The notes under the pieces were generated by a model. The model searched no databases. It was given only the letters and a program-made list of their open reading frames with translations, and was not told the origin of the DNA. Below are positions 1 to 8,655 of a DNA stretch of 9,453 bases, piece by piece. The stretch is from Candidatus Acidiferrales bacterium. Its GTDB lineage: Bacteria; Acidobacteriota; Terriglobia; Acidoferrales; UBA7541. The stretch's first letter is position 1; each line of letters begins with the position of its first letter. Location of the stretch: assembly GCA_030043155.1 (NCBI GenBank), contig JASHYE010000016.1:1-9453 (forward strand), read 5' to 3'. Made by a program: the position numbers and the translations under genes.

Positions 1-735
1 ATTGAAACCGACACTGAAGGCCGCATTCTGGCCTTCTACGAAAAGCCCACTGAACCCAAGCTTTCGCCGCGCCACCCGGGCAAAGTGGATGCTTCCATGG
101 GCATTTACGTCTTCAACACGCAATTCCTTCTGCCGACGTTGATCTCCGATTCCGAGGATCCCAACTCTTCGCATGATTTTGGCCACGACATCCTGCCCAA
201 AGTCATCGGGAAATTTCGAGTTTTCGCCTATAGCTTTTACGACGAAAATAAAAAGGAGAACCTCTACTGGCGCGATGTGGGGACCATCGACGCTTATTAC
301 GACGCCAACATGGACCTGGTTTCCGTTTCTCCCGTGTTCAACCTGTACGACAAAAGCTGGCCGCTGAAAACCTGGGAGCAACAATATCCGCCCGCGAAAT
401 TCGTTTTCGCCGACCCCGCGCGAACCGGAACAGCGGTCGATTCCATTGTTGCCGCTGGCTCGATTATCTCCGGCAGCCGCGTCAGCCACTCTGTGGTGGG
501 TTACGATGTGCGCGTGAACAGTTTCTGCAGCGTGGATGATTCCATCATCTACAATCACGTCAATATCGGCCGGCATTCGCGCATCCGCCGCGCCATCATC
601 GATCGCCACGTGAAGCTGCCCGAACACACGGAGATTGGTTACAACCTCGAGGAAGACCGTAAGCATTATCATGTCAGCGAAAATGGTGTTGTCGTGGTGG
701 TCCGCGAGGAATCCATGCTCGAGGAGCCCGAATAG
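1..735 (+). CDS. glgC: Glucose-1-phosphate adenylyltransferase (ADP-glucose pyrophosphorylase), 5'-truncated by window edge
   Basis: The enzyme makes ADP-glucose and pyrophosphate from glucose-1-phosphate and ATP, the committed step of bacterial glycogen synthesis in the cytoplasm. The reading frame is open from base 1, and the 244 visible residues are the C-terminal part. The family is about 420-430 residues, so roughly 175-185 are missing upstream. Seen directly: the sugar-phosphate binding segment FYEKP (Lys at visible residue 15), then ASMGIYVF, the YWRDVGTIDAYYDANMDL block that closes the nucleotidyltransferase domain, and a C-terminal left-handed beta-helix region with hexapeptide-like repeats (SIIYNHVNIGRHSRIRRAIIDRHVKLP) ending in IGYNLEED. 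These are typical GlgC signatures and separate it from GalU or RmlA. The stop is TAG at 733-735, and a methyltransferase gene starts 9 bases later. The N-terminal allosteric and catalytic region cannot be judged from this window. Confidence 0.95.
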   Translation: METDTEGRILAFYEKPTEPKLSPRHPGKVDASMGIYVFNTQFLLPTLISDSEDPNSSHDFGHDILPKVIGKFRVFAYSFYDENKKENLYWRDVGTIDAYYDANMDLVSVSPVFNLYDKSWPLKTWEQQYPPAKFVFADPARTGTAVDSIVAAGSIISGSRVSHSVVGYDVRVNSFCSVDDSIIYNHVNIGRHSRIRRAIIDRHVKLPEHTEIGYNLEEDRKHYHVSENGVVVVVREESMLEEPE

Positions 736-744
736 TTCCTCGTA

Positions 745-2981
<2,237 letters not shown>

Positions 2982-3063
2982 CTCTCGCGCGCGGGCCCAG
3001 GTGGCTTCAGCGGCGGATTCCTATTGATTGATTCGCCTCCTTCAGCCCGCATCGGCAAACGCC

Positions 3064-3073
3064 GTGCTAGTCT
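3064..3073 (+). promoter_or_regulatory. Putative extended -10 element before the histidine kinase gene
   Basis: The 122-base gap between the enolase stop and the kinase ATG holds GTGCTAGTCT. It reads as an extended -10 (TG, one base, then TAGTCT at 3068-3073). A transcript would begin near 3080, about 24 bases before ATG 3104. No convincing -35 sits 16-18 bases upstream. The same GTGCTA core precedes the ABC ATPase gene. Inference only. Confidence 0.3.
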
Positions 3074-3103
3074 AAACTTTGGGTAGGCTCCCTCAGCGAA
3101 CGA

Positions 3104-4876
3104 ATGAGACCCTCCAAGTCCACATGGGTGATTATTGCCGCTTGGGTTGTTTTTGTAGGCGGATTTGCAGCATTGTCACTTGCCATGCCCCCTAGTCCCT
3201 CGCGTGCGGCTATCGCTAATCTTGCGCTTTGCCTCGTGCCGCTCTTCGCCAATGCCTGTTTGCTCTGGAACGCATCCTCCCCATATCGTCGCCAGAACAA
3301 TTTTTGGATGCTCCTGGCTTTCGGCTGCACACTCTGGCTTGCCGGCCAGCTGATGTGGACCTACAAGGTACTCGTTCTGCACAAGGTCAATCACTCCATC
3401 ACTTTCGTCGATGTGATTTTCTTTCTGCATGTAGTTCCCTTCATTGCTGCTCTAGCCATGATGCCCCATGCCCGGAAAATGCGTGAAGTCCTGCGCTTCG
3501 GCCATTTGGATATGCTGTTGCTGGCCGTATGGTGGCTCTTCATTTATCTCTTTATGGTTGTCGCATGGTCGAAAGACCCGGCGCACGCCGGGCTGCAGCA
3601 TGTGCGCGATTTGCAGGTATATGCCCTGGCCAATCTGGTTTTTCTGTTCGGAACCGGCTTTTTTGCCCTTCGCGCCAATCGAGGATGGAGGACGATCTAC
3701 GCGAACCTGTTCGGCGCGTCGTGTCTGTACCTCGCAAGCCTCTGGTTGGCCACCGCGGCCTTCACAAAGGGTTTCTATTCTGCTGGCAGCCTGTTGAATC
3801 TTCCTCTTATGGCTGCTTTTGTTTGGTTTGGTACCACTGGGATCATCGCGCACCGCATCTCCCCAATGCCTGATTTAACCCAGAGCGCGAAGATCCGCGA
3901 CTCGCAATGGTTCGCGCGCCTCGCGATACTGTGCATACTTTCTATGCCCATCATGGCGATTTGGTCCGGCTTCATCAGTAACGCGCCAGCGGCTGTTCGG
4001 CAATTCCGCTTGCTCTTAACACTGTTGACGATCATCGTCGGTACAGCTCTTGTTTTCCTTCGCCAGCAGCTTGTCGACCGCGAGCGCCTCGGTCTCTTGA
4101 AGGGCTTACAGGACTCCGTCGAAAACCTCAAGCGTCTCCAGATGCAATTTGTCCAGGCGGAGAAACTCGCGTCTCTGGGCCAGCTCGCTGCCGGCGCCGC
4201 TCATGAAATCAATAATCCGCTTACTGCCATTCTCGGCTATGCGGATCTAATTCAGGCGGATGCCACTTCCTCCGAACGCTCGCGGAGCCTTGGAGAGAAG
4301 ATCCGCGACCAGGCGCGCCGCACCAAGGTCCTGGTCACGAATCTGCTCAGCTTCGCAAGGCAAGTTCCCGCCGAAAAACAGATGCTCGACCTGCGTTCCA
4401 TCGTCACCAGCGCGATCGAACTTCGCCAGCTCGATTTGCGCGACAAGAAAATCCGCATCGAAGTCGAAAATCCCGGCACACTTCCCGCCGTCCGTGGTGA
4501 TCCGAATCAGCTCCTCCAAGTTTTCTTCAACTTGATAAACAATTCCGTCGATGCGATGGAGATGGTCGGCGGCGGCTCCCTGATTGTCCGCATGCGCACC
4601 GAGCGCGGCAGCGTCGTTCTCGACTTTTCTGACTCCGGCCCGGGCTTGCGCGAACCCGAGCGCGTGTTCGATCCCTTCTACACCACGAAACCCGTTGGTA
4701 AAGGCACCGGCCTCGGTCTCAGCATCTGCTACGGAATCGTGCAGGAGCATGGCGGCCAGATTTTCGGATTCAATCGTCCGGAAGGCGGCTGCACTTTCCG
4801 GGTCATTCTTCCCGCTGTTCTCGCGCTCTATCCCCAGCTCACTGCTTCTTCGCCCGTCGGTTCGCGCCAGTCTTAG
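3104..4876 (+). CDS. Multi-pass membrane sensor histidine kinase, orphan
   Basis: A 590-residue two-component sensor kinase that should autophosphorylate on His and pass the phosphate to a response regulator not seen in this window. About ten hydrophobic spans are visible, at roughly residues 8-27, 36-55, 67-88, 100-119, 135-154, 171-190, 198-220, 230-249, 270-290 and 301-319. A linker at about 321-355 looks helical or coiled-coil. The dimerisation/phosphoacceptor helix follows, with EKLASLGQLAAGAAHEINNPL (His367). The HATPase domain has the N box NLINNSVDAM (476-485), G1 DSGPG from Asp510, F box FDPFYTTK and G2 GKGTGLGL (532-539). The spacing is that of HisKA plus HATPase_c kinases. The segment W(L)AGQLMWTYKVL...SITFVDVIFF resembles multi-span sensor regions common in kinases and diguanylate cyclases. 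There is no PAS, HAMP, large periplasmic or receiver domain. No good Shine-Dalgarno precedes ATG 3104. The ABC exporter genes start 66 bases downstream on the same strand. The ligand is unknown. Confidence 0.92.
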   Translation: MRPSKSTWVIIAAWVVFVGGFAALSLAMPPSPSRAAIANLALCLVPLFANACLLWNASSPYRRQNNFWMLLAFGCTLWLAGQLMWTYKVLVLHKVNHSITFVDVIFFLHVVPFIAALAMMPHARKMREVLRFGHLDMLLLAVWWLFIYLFMVVAWSKDPAHAGLQHVRDLQVYALANLVFLFGTGFFALRANRGWRTIYANLFGASCLYLASLWLATAAFTKGFYSAGSLLNLPLMAAFVWFGTTGIIAHRISPMPDLTQSAKIRDSQWFARLAILCILSMPIMAIWSGFISNAPAAVRQFRLLLTLLTIIVGTALVFLRQQLVDRERLGLLKGLQDSVENLKRLQMQFVQAEKLASLGQLAAGAAHEINNPLTAILGYADLIQADATSSERSRSLGEKIRDQARRTKVLVTNLLSFARQVPAEKQMLDLRSIVTSAIELRQLDLRDKKIRIEVENPGTLPAVRGDPNQLLQVFFNLINNSVDAMEMVGGGSLIVRMRTERGSVVLDFSDSGPGLREPERVFDPFYTTKPVGKGTGLGLSICYGIVQEHGGQIFGFNRPEGGCTFRVILPAVLALYPQLTASSPVGSRQS

Positions 4877-4925
4877 ACGAATGAGCATCCCAGCCAATCA
4901 TGAATCGCCGTTTCTTTCAGCTTGT

Positions 4926-4935
4926 GTGCTATCTT
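4926..4935 (+). promoter_or_regulatory. Putative extended -10 element placed for leaderless transcription of the ABC ATPase
   Basis: GTGCTATCTT lies in the 66-base gap after the kinase. TATCTT at 4930-4935 matches the -10 consensus at four of six positions and is preceded by TG plus one base. Seven bases separate it from ATG 4943, so the transcript would start at or next to the start codon. No Shine-Dalgarno lies before that ATG, which fits. No clear -35 is seen, and the mapped transcript start is unknown. Confidence 0.35.
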
Positions 4936-4942
4936 GGCCCGC

Positions 4943-5743
4943 ATGTCCCAGGAAATTGCCATCTCTACCGAGGATCTCACTCGCCGTTTTGGCGAGTTAG
5001 TCGCCGTCGACCAGGTCAACCTTAGCGTCGAAGGCGGCCAGTTTTTCGGTTTCCTCGGCCCGAACGGCGCCGGCAAATCCACCATGATCAAGATGCTCAC
5101 CGGGTTGCTCGCTCCCTCCTCCGGCGACATCCGCGTGATGGGCGTTGATCTCGCGACTCACTCTGTTGAAGTAAAAGCCAGCATCGGTGTCGTTCCGGAA
5201 GGTCTGGCGCTTTTTGGCCGGTTGACTGCCTCCGAATGTCTGAACTTCGTCGGACGTATGTACGGTCTCGACCGCACAACCACTGCACAGCGTACCCAAG
5301 AGCTGCTCGAATTCATGCAGCTTGCCGACCGTCCCAAGACGCTCGTCACCGATTTCTCGCACGGCATGCAGAAAAAACTCGCCATGGCTGCGGCTGTAAT
5401 CCACGGACCCAAGATTCTTTTCCTCGATGAGCCATTCGAAGGCGTCGACGCAATCGCTGCTGGCACCCTAAAAGCCATGCTCCAGCGCATGATCACTCGC
5501 GGAGCCACAATTTTCCTCACCTCCCATGTCCTTGAAATCGTTGAGCGCCTCTGCAGTCACGTAGCCATCATTTCCAAGGGTAAGCTCGTCGCGCAGGGCT
5601 CCCTCGAAGAGTTGCGCGCCGGCATCGAAGCTCGTCAGGGAGTCACTGTTCCGTCCGACGGAAAGCTCACGCTCGAAGAAATCTTCCTGGATATTGTCGG
5701 CGGCACACGCGAAGCCGACCGGGAGCTTACGTGGCTGAGTTAA
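4943..5743 (+). CDS. ABC transporter ATP-binding protein (ABC-2 exporter type)
   Basis: A 266-residue nucleotide-binding subunit that would power export by the permease encoded next. Visible motifs in order: Walker A GPNGAGKST (39-47); the Q-loop region IGVVPEGLALF (81-91), with Glu86 where many ABC proteins have Gln; a divergent signature DFSHGMQKK (137-145) instead of LSGGQ; Walker B ILFLDEP (158-164) with catalytic Glu163; D-loop EGVDA; and H-loop His195 in LTSHVLEIV. The Glu Q-loop and SHGM-type signature are seen in EcsA-like and other ABC-2 ATPases, so the protein is probably active. The C-terminal part (about 215-266) is the usual short tail of this class. ATG 4943 is preferred over the in-frame TTG at 4922 because the family normally starts about eight residues before the EDLTRRFG strand and the TTG would add an unusual leader. 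Its last 13 bases overlap the permease gene, so the two are surely co-translated. The substrate cannot be read from the sequence. Confidence 0.93.
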   Translation: MSQEIAISTEDLTRRFGELVAVDQVNLSVEGGQFFGFLGPNGAGKSTMIKMLTGLLAPSSGDIRVMGVDLATHSVEVKASIGVVPEGLALFGRLTASECLNFVGRMYGLDRTTTAQRTQELLEFMQLADRPKTLVTDFSHGMQKKLAMAAAVIHGPKILFLDEPFEGVDAIAAGTLKAMLQRMITRGATIFLTSHVLEIVERLCSHVAIISKGKLVAQGSLEELRAGIEARQGVTVPSDGKLTLEEIFLDIVGGTREADRELTWLS

Positions 5744-7425
5744 CCGCCGTTCCCGGCGTCCCGCAGCAAATCCGTCTCATTGCTGGGCTGCGCTGGATGC
5801 TTTTCAAAAATTCCCTTCGCAACGTCAAGGGCCGCCTCGAAGCCGTTTCATCCGGCATTCTTTGGTTGATGATGACCGGCATCGTGGTTGGTGGCAGCGT
5901 TTTTTTTGGCATCGCTACGTATTTCCTGGTTGCCGAGGGCCACTGGTCCCGGCTCGTTGTTCTGATGTGGATTATTTTTCTCTTCTGGCAGATCTATCCC
6001 ATTTTTGCCGCGTCTGTCGGCGCGCAGTTCGATTTTTCCAATCTGCTCCGTTTTCCGCTGCGCTTCGGGAGCTTTTTTACCCTAAGCATCATTTACGGTC
6101 TCTTTGATCCCGGCGCAGTTGCATCCATGGTTTGGCTGCTGTGCATGTGGATCGGGCTCGGAATCGCGCAGCCGGCCACAATCGGTTGGGCGCTACTCGT
6201 TCTCGTCGCGTTTGCGGCTATGAACCTGTTTTTTGCCCGCATGCTCTTCGTTTGGATCGAAAGATGGCTCGCTCGCCGCCGCACGCGCGAAATCCTCGGC
6301 TTCATTTTCATACTGATCATCATCGGATTCCAATTCATCGGGCCTGCTGTCGAACATTTCCAGCATCATCGCGCGGCGCTGCAGACAGGATGGATTCCCG
6401 CGCTCCTTGCCATTTCCAACGCTCTCCCACCCGGCCTCGCCGGCCGTTCCTTGCAGCTCGGTCTGGCATCAAGTCTTGCTCAAGCTGCGCTGTCGCTCAT
6501 TTTTCTTCTGGGCTATGCAGGTGCTTTTCTATGGCTGCTCGGTATCCGCCTCGCCGCCCAGTATCGCGGCGAAAACCTGAGTGAAACCGTCGCACCGGCC
6601 GCGATCACTCGGGCCCCTCGAGCTTCTCTACCGCGCGCGGCTGCGCCAGCCTCACCTCTCCTGGAACTTCCCGGAATTCCGCGCCCCATCGCCGCGGTTT
6701 TCGAAAAAGAACTGCGCTATGCAATCCGCAGCGGACCTATGTTGCTGAATCTGATCGTCCCTGTCATTGTCGTTGTCATTTTGGGTCTCGCCATGCACCA
6801 ACCGCATAAGGGAAACGATTTTTTCGCTCACGCCTATCGCACCGGCTACATTTTTCCCATCGCTATCGCTTACACGCTCTTGATTCAAATGAATTGGGTA
6901 TTCAACTGTTTCGCATTTGACGGCACAGGCATCCAGTTCTTTCTTCTTGCACCCGTGCCCTTTCGAGATGTCGTGATGGGCAAGAATTTATTTCTTTCTG
7001 TCGTAACCGTCGTGCAGGCTCTGCTCGTATGGGCCGCAGTGAACTGGGTTTTTTCTCCTCCCCCTCTCGTCATTATTGTCGCGACGTTTGCCGCTTTGCT
7101 TTATGGCTCGCTCGCCAACTTCGCGGTCGGCAATATCCTATCGGTGTGCTATCCCCGTCGCCTTGAGTTCGGCGTCTTCCGGCAGAAAAAACAGGCGGGA
7201 GTGACCATGCTGGTTGCCTTCGCCGCGCAGGCGGTTCTGATCGGCGTTGGCGCCCTGGTTTTTGCTGGAGCCCACTTCTTTCATCGAATCATTCTGGCCA
7301 TCCCGATTTTCCTCGCGTTTGCGATCATCGCCGCCATAGCATATCGATTCAGTCTTGGCCGTATCGATCGGCTCGCCATGAGTCGCCGCGAAACTCTGAC
7401 CGCTGAGCTTTGCCGCCAGGAATGA
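5731..7425 (+). CDS. ABC exporter permease, single chain with two similar halves
   Basis: A 564-residue integral membrane protein, the partner of the preceding ATPase. It starts at GTG 5731 inside the ATPase gene, with GGAG at 5722-5725 five bases upstream. Hydrophobic spans cluster in two sets: about 43-66, 74-95, 113-140, 150-175, 189-207 and 248-272; then about 337-355, 372-392, 418-440, 445-470, 492-512 and 518-538. A Pro/Ala-rich linker (about 281-320) divides the halves. Each begins with a charged amphipathic stretch (LRWMLFKNSLRN near 20-31; AVFEKELRYAIRS near 322-334). Each also has a matching mid-segment: FDFSNLLRFPLRFGSFF at 100-116 and FDGTGIQFFLLAPVPFRDVV at 396-415. This resembles large ABC-2-type exporters in which one polypeptide supplies both membrane halves. 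No large extracytoplasmic FtsX/MacB-type domain is visible. A peptide, lipid or drug substrate is possible; nothing in the sequence decides. The C-terminus is charged and probably cytoplasmic. Confidence 0.85.
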   Translation: MAELTAVPGVPQQIRLIAGLRWMLFKNSLRNVKGRLEAVSSGILWLMMTGIVVGGSVFFGIATYFLVAEGHWSRLVVLMWIIFLFWQIYPIFAASVGAQFDFSNLLRFPLRFGSFFTLSIIYGLFDPGAVASMVWLLCMWIGLGIAQPATIGWALLVLVAFAAMNLFFARMLFVWIERWLARRRTREILGFIFILIIIGFQFIGPAVEHFQHHRAALQTGWIPALLAISNALPPGLAGRSLQLGLASSLAQAALSLIFLLGYAGAFLWLLGIRLAAQYRGENLSETVAPAAITRAPRASLPRAAAPASPLLELPGIPRPIAAVFEKELRYAIRSGPMLLNLIVPVIVVVILGLAMHQPHKGNDFFAHAYRTGYIFPIAIAYTLLIQMNWVFNCFAFDGTGIQFFLLAPVPFRDVVMGKNLFLSVVTVVQALLVWAAVNWVFSPPPLVIIVATFAALLYGSLANFAVGNILSVCYPRRLEFGVFRQKKQAGVTMLVAFAAQAVLIGVGALVFAGAHFFHRIILAIPIFLAFAIIAAIAYRFSLGRIDRLAMSRRETLTAELCRQE

Positions 7426-7491
7426 CCTCAGACAACCTTCCCCCGAGTAAATGTCTCCAATAAAGCCGCACTGACAGATCTGGACTACTCC

Positions 7492-8073
7492 GTGAAGGAG
7501 TTCTTGAAACACTTTCGGCATCTCGCAACCGGAAACCGCGCCGCGCTTCTCGAATGCGCTGCCATATTTTTATTCGCTACTTCGTTTGCTTCCTCCGTGA
7601 ACGCCCAAGCGAAACAGCCGTCGCCCGCGCTGAAACCAGAGCTTCAGTCTCTTTCCTATTTTATAGGCCAATGGAATTGCTCAGGTGAATTCCCTGCGTC
7701 CCACAAGCCCATTTCCTCCCGCATCGTTTTCTTTCCGGATCTCGACGGTTCGTGGCTCTCTTTTCGCTGGGACGACAATCCTCCGGGTCAGTTTCATGCT
7801 CTCGAGCTTTGGGGATTCGATAAGACGGAGCATAGCTTCACCAATTCCATTTATGACAATTTCGGCGGTATGCGAATTTTCCATTCTTCCGGCTGGGTCG
7901 GGGACGAACTGGTTTGGGGCCCTCGCGATCTTCCCCCAAATTCGCCCATCGCCAGCGAGCGGTTCGTCTTCGACCGCAAATCCGCAAGAGAATTCGTCGT
8001 TTCCTGGGAAGTGCAGCGGCCTAACGCGCAACAGTGGACTGTCGGTGACCGCTTGGCGTGCCGCCACGAGTGA
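7492..8073 (+). CDS. Secreted protein of unknown function (DUF1579-like appearance)
   Basis: A 193-residue protein I cannot assign to a function. The N-terminus has a positively charged region (KEFLKHFRHLATGNR) and a hydrophobic stretch at about 18-33. A signal peptidase I site is likely near VNA|QA (residues 36-40). The mature part begins LQSLSYFIGQWNCSGEF and continues with alternating hydrophobic and aromatic strands (GSWLSFRWDD, HALELWGFD, FGGMRIFHSSGWVGDELVWG). This looks like a small beta-barrel of the kind in DUF1579-like proteins, where a 'G.W' motif opens the fold. The start is uncertain. GTG 7492 lacks a Shine-Dalgarno. AAGGAG at 7495-7500 lies within the gene, only 3 bases before an in-frame TTG at 7504, which is too close to be ideal. 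Either start keeps the signal peptide. The gene follows the permease by 66 bases and could be co-transcribed. It ends 6 bases before the convergent DinB gene. Confidence 0.75.
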   Translation: MKEFLKHFRHLATGNRAALLECAAIFLFATSFASSVNAQAKQPSPALKPELQSLSYFIGQWNCSGEFPASHKPISSRIVFFPDLDGSWLSFRWDDNPPGQFHALELWGFDKTEHSFTNSIYDNFGGMRIFHSSGWVGDELVWGPRDLPPNSPIASERFVFDRKSAREFVVSWEVQRPNAQQWTVGDRLACRHE

Positions 8074-8079
8074 CTCACT

Positions 8080-8580
8080 CTACTTTTTTCGTTGCTCGTA
8101 CAACTTCCTCAGCAGTTGAATTTGTCCCGCGTGATAAACATCGTGCATCGCTATTCCGGCAACGTTCTGCCTCACCGTTTGCCGGCTCCCGCGGCACCGC
8201 CGCTCCATCTCCGAATCACTCATGTTCGCAATCGTGGCTCGCAATTCGTTGTGCGTTTTCGCCAGTAACGCAAGATCGCGCTTCCAGTTTTCCTCCGTCT
8301 CGCGCCCGCTCATTGTTTTCGCTTCGCGTGCGAAAAAATTTCGACCCTTTTCCGGAAACTCGTGGCCCTTGCTTCCCGTCAGTCGTTTCGTCACTGCGTA
8401 TTTCCAATACGCCGCATGCACCGTCAGTTCCCAAATGTTGTGCCGATTTTTCCCTGGACGCCATGCCGCTTCTTCCGCGCTCACGCCGCGAAGTGAACTG
8501 CGCAGATTTGGCCCATGCCACGCCTGCTTCTGAAATCCTTCTTCCACCAATGCAAGAAGAAGCTCTTTCATGTGATCCAC
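8080..8580 (-). CDS. DinB-family four-helix-bundle protein
   Basis: A 166-residue protein of the DinB/YfiT-like metalloenzyme superfamily. These are four-helix bundles with three His ligands for a divalent metal; some act in thiol-dependent transfer reactions or stress responses, but most, including this subtype, are uncharacterised. Seen directly: the N-terminal helix with AWHGPNLRSSLRGV (20-33), HNIWELTVHAAYWKY (47-61, with His55 a likely ligand), and the C-terminal HDVYHAGQIQLLRKL (146-160), whose His146 and His150 form the typical HxxxH pair. The triad is therefore complete. Length is normal for the family and no signal peptide is seen, so it is cytoplasmic. GTG 8580 is chosen because AGGAG at 8588-8592 lies 7 bases before it; an in-frame ATG at 8571 is an alternative 16 bases from the same site. 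The upstream neighbour on this strand is the cyclase gene, 75 bases away. Its stop lies 6 bases from the stop of the convergent secreted-protein gene. Confidence 0.9.
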   Translation of the reverse strand: MDHMKELLLALVEEGFQKQAWHGPNLRSSLRGVSAEEAAWRPGKNRHNIWELTVHAAYWKYAVTKRLTGSKGHEFPEKGRNFFAREAKTMSGRETEENWKRDLALLAKTHNELRATIANMSDSEMERRCRGSRQTVRQNVAGIAMHDVYHAGQIQLLRKLYEQRKK

Positions 8581-8587
8581 TGACCTT

Positions 8588-8592
8588 CTCCT
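8588..8592 (-). promoter_or_regulatory. Ribosome binding site deciding the DinB start
   Basis: On the minus strand AGGAG stands 7 bases before GTG 8580, the ideal distance. The in-frame ATG at 8571 is 16 bases away. This favours the GTG start, adding three residues (M-D-H). Confidence 0.6.
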
Positions 8593-8655
8593 GTAATTCG
8601 CGCCCAGTTCCCGTGTTCGCTGATCTTTTGTTCAGGACTCTCTCGGTGCAAACAA

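Noticed and set aside
3049..3067. Imperfect hairpin GCA-T-CGGC / GCCG-TGC after enolase as a possible terminator.
   Set aside because: The stem is short with a bulge and no T-rich run follows; it overlaps the promoter-like GTGCTA instead. Chance is likely in GC-rich DNA.
4247..4897. 216-codon minus-strand open frame opposite the kinase catalytic domain.
   Set aside because: It is antisense to conserved HisKA/HATPase motifs, has no recognisable protein features and no ribosome site that I can see.
8074..8079. Bidirectional terminator between the converging genes.
   Set aside because: Only 6 bases separate the stops. The nearby T-run (8084-8089) belongs to the Lys-Lys codons of the DinB gene, and no stable stem flanks it.
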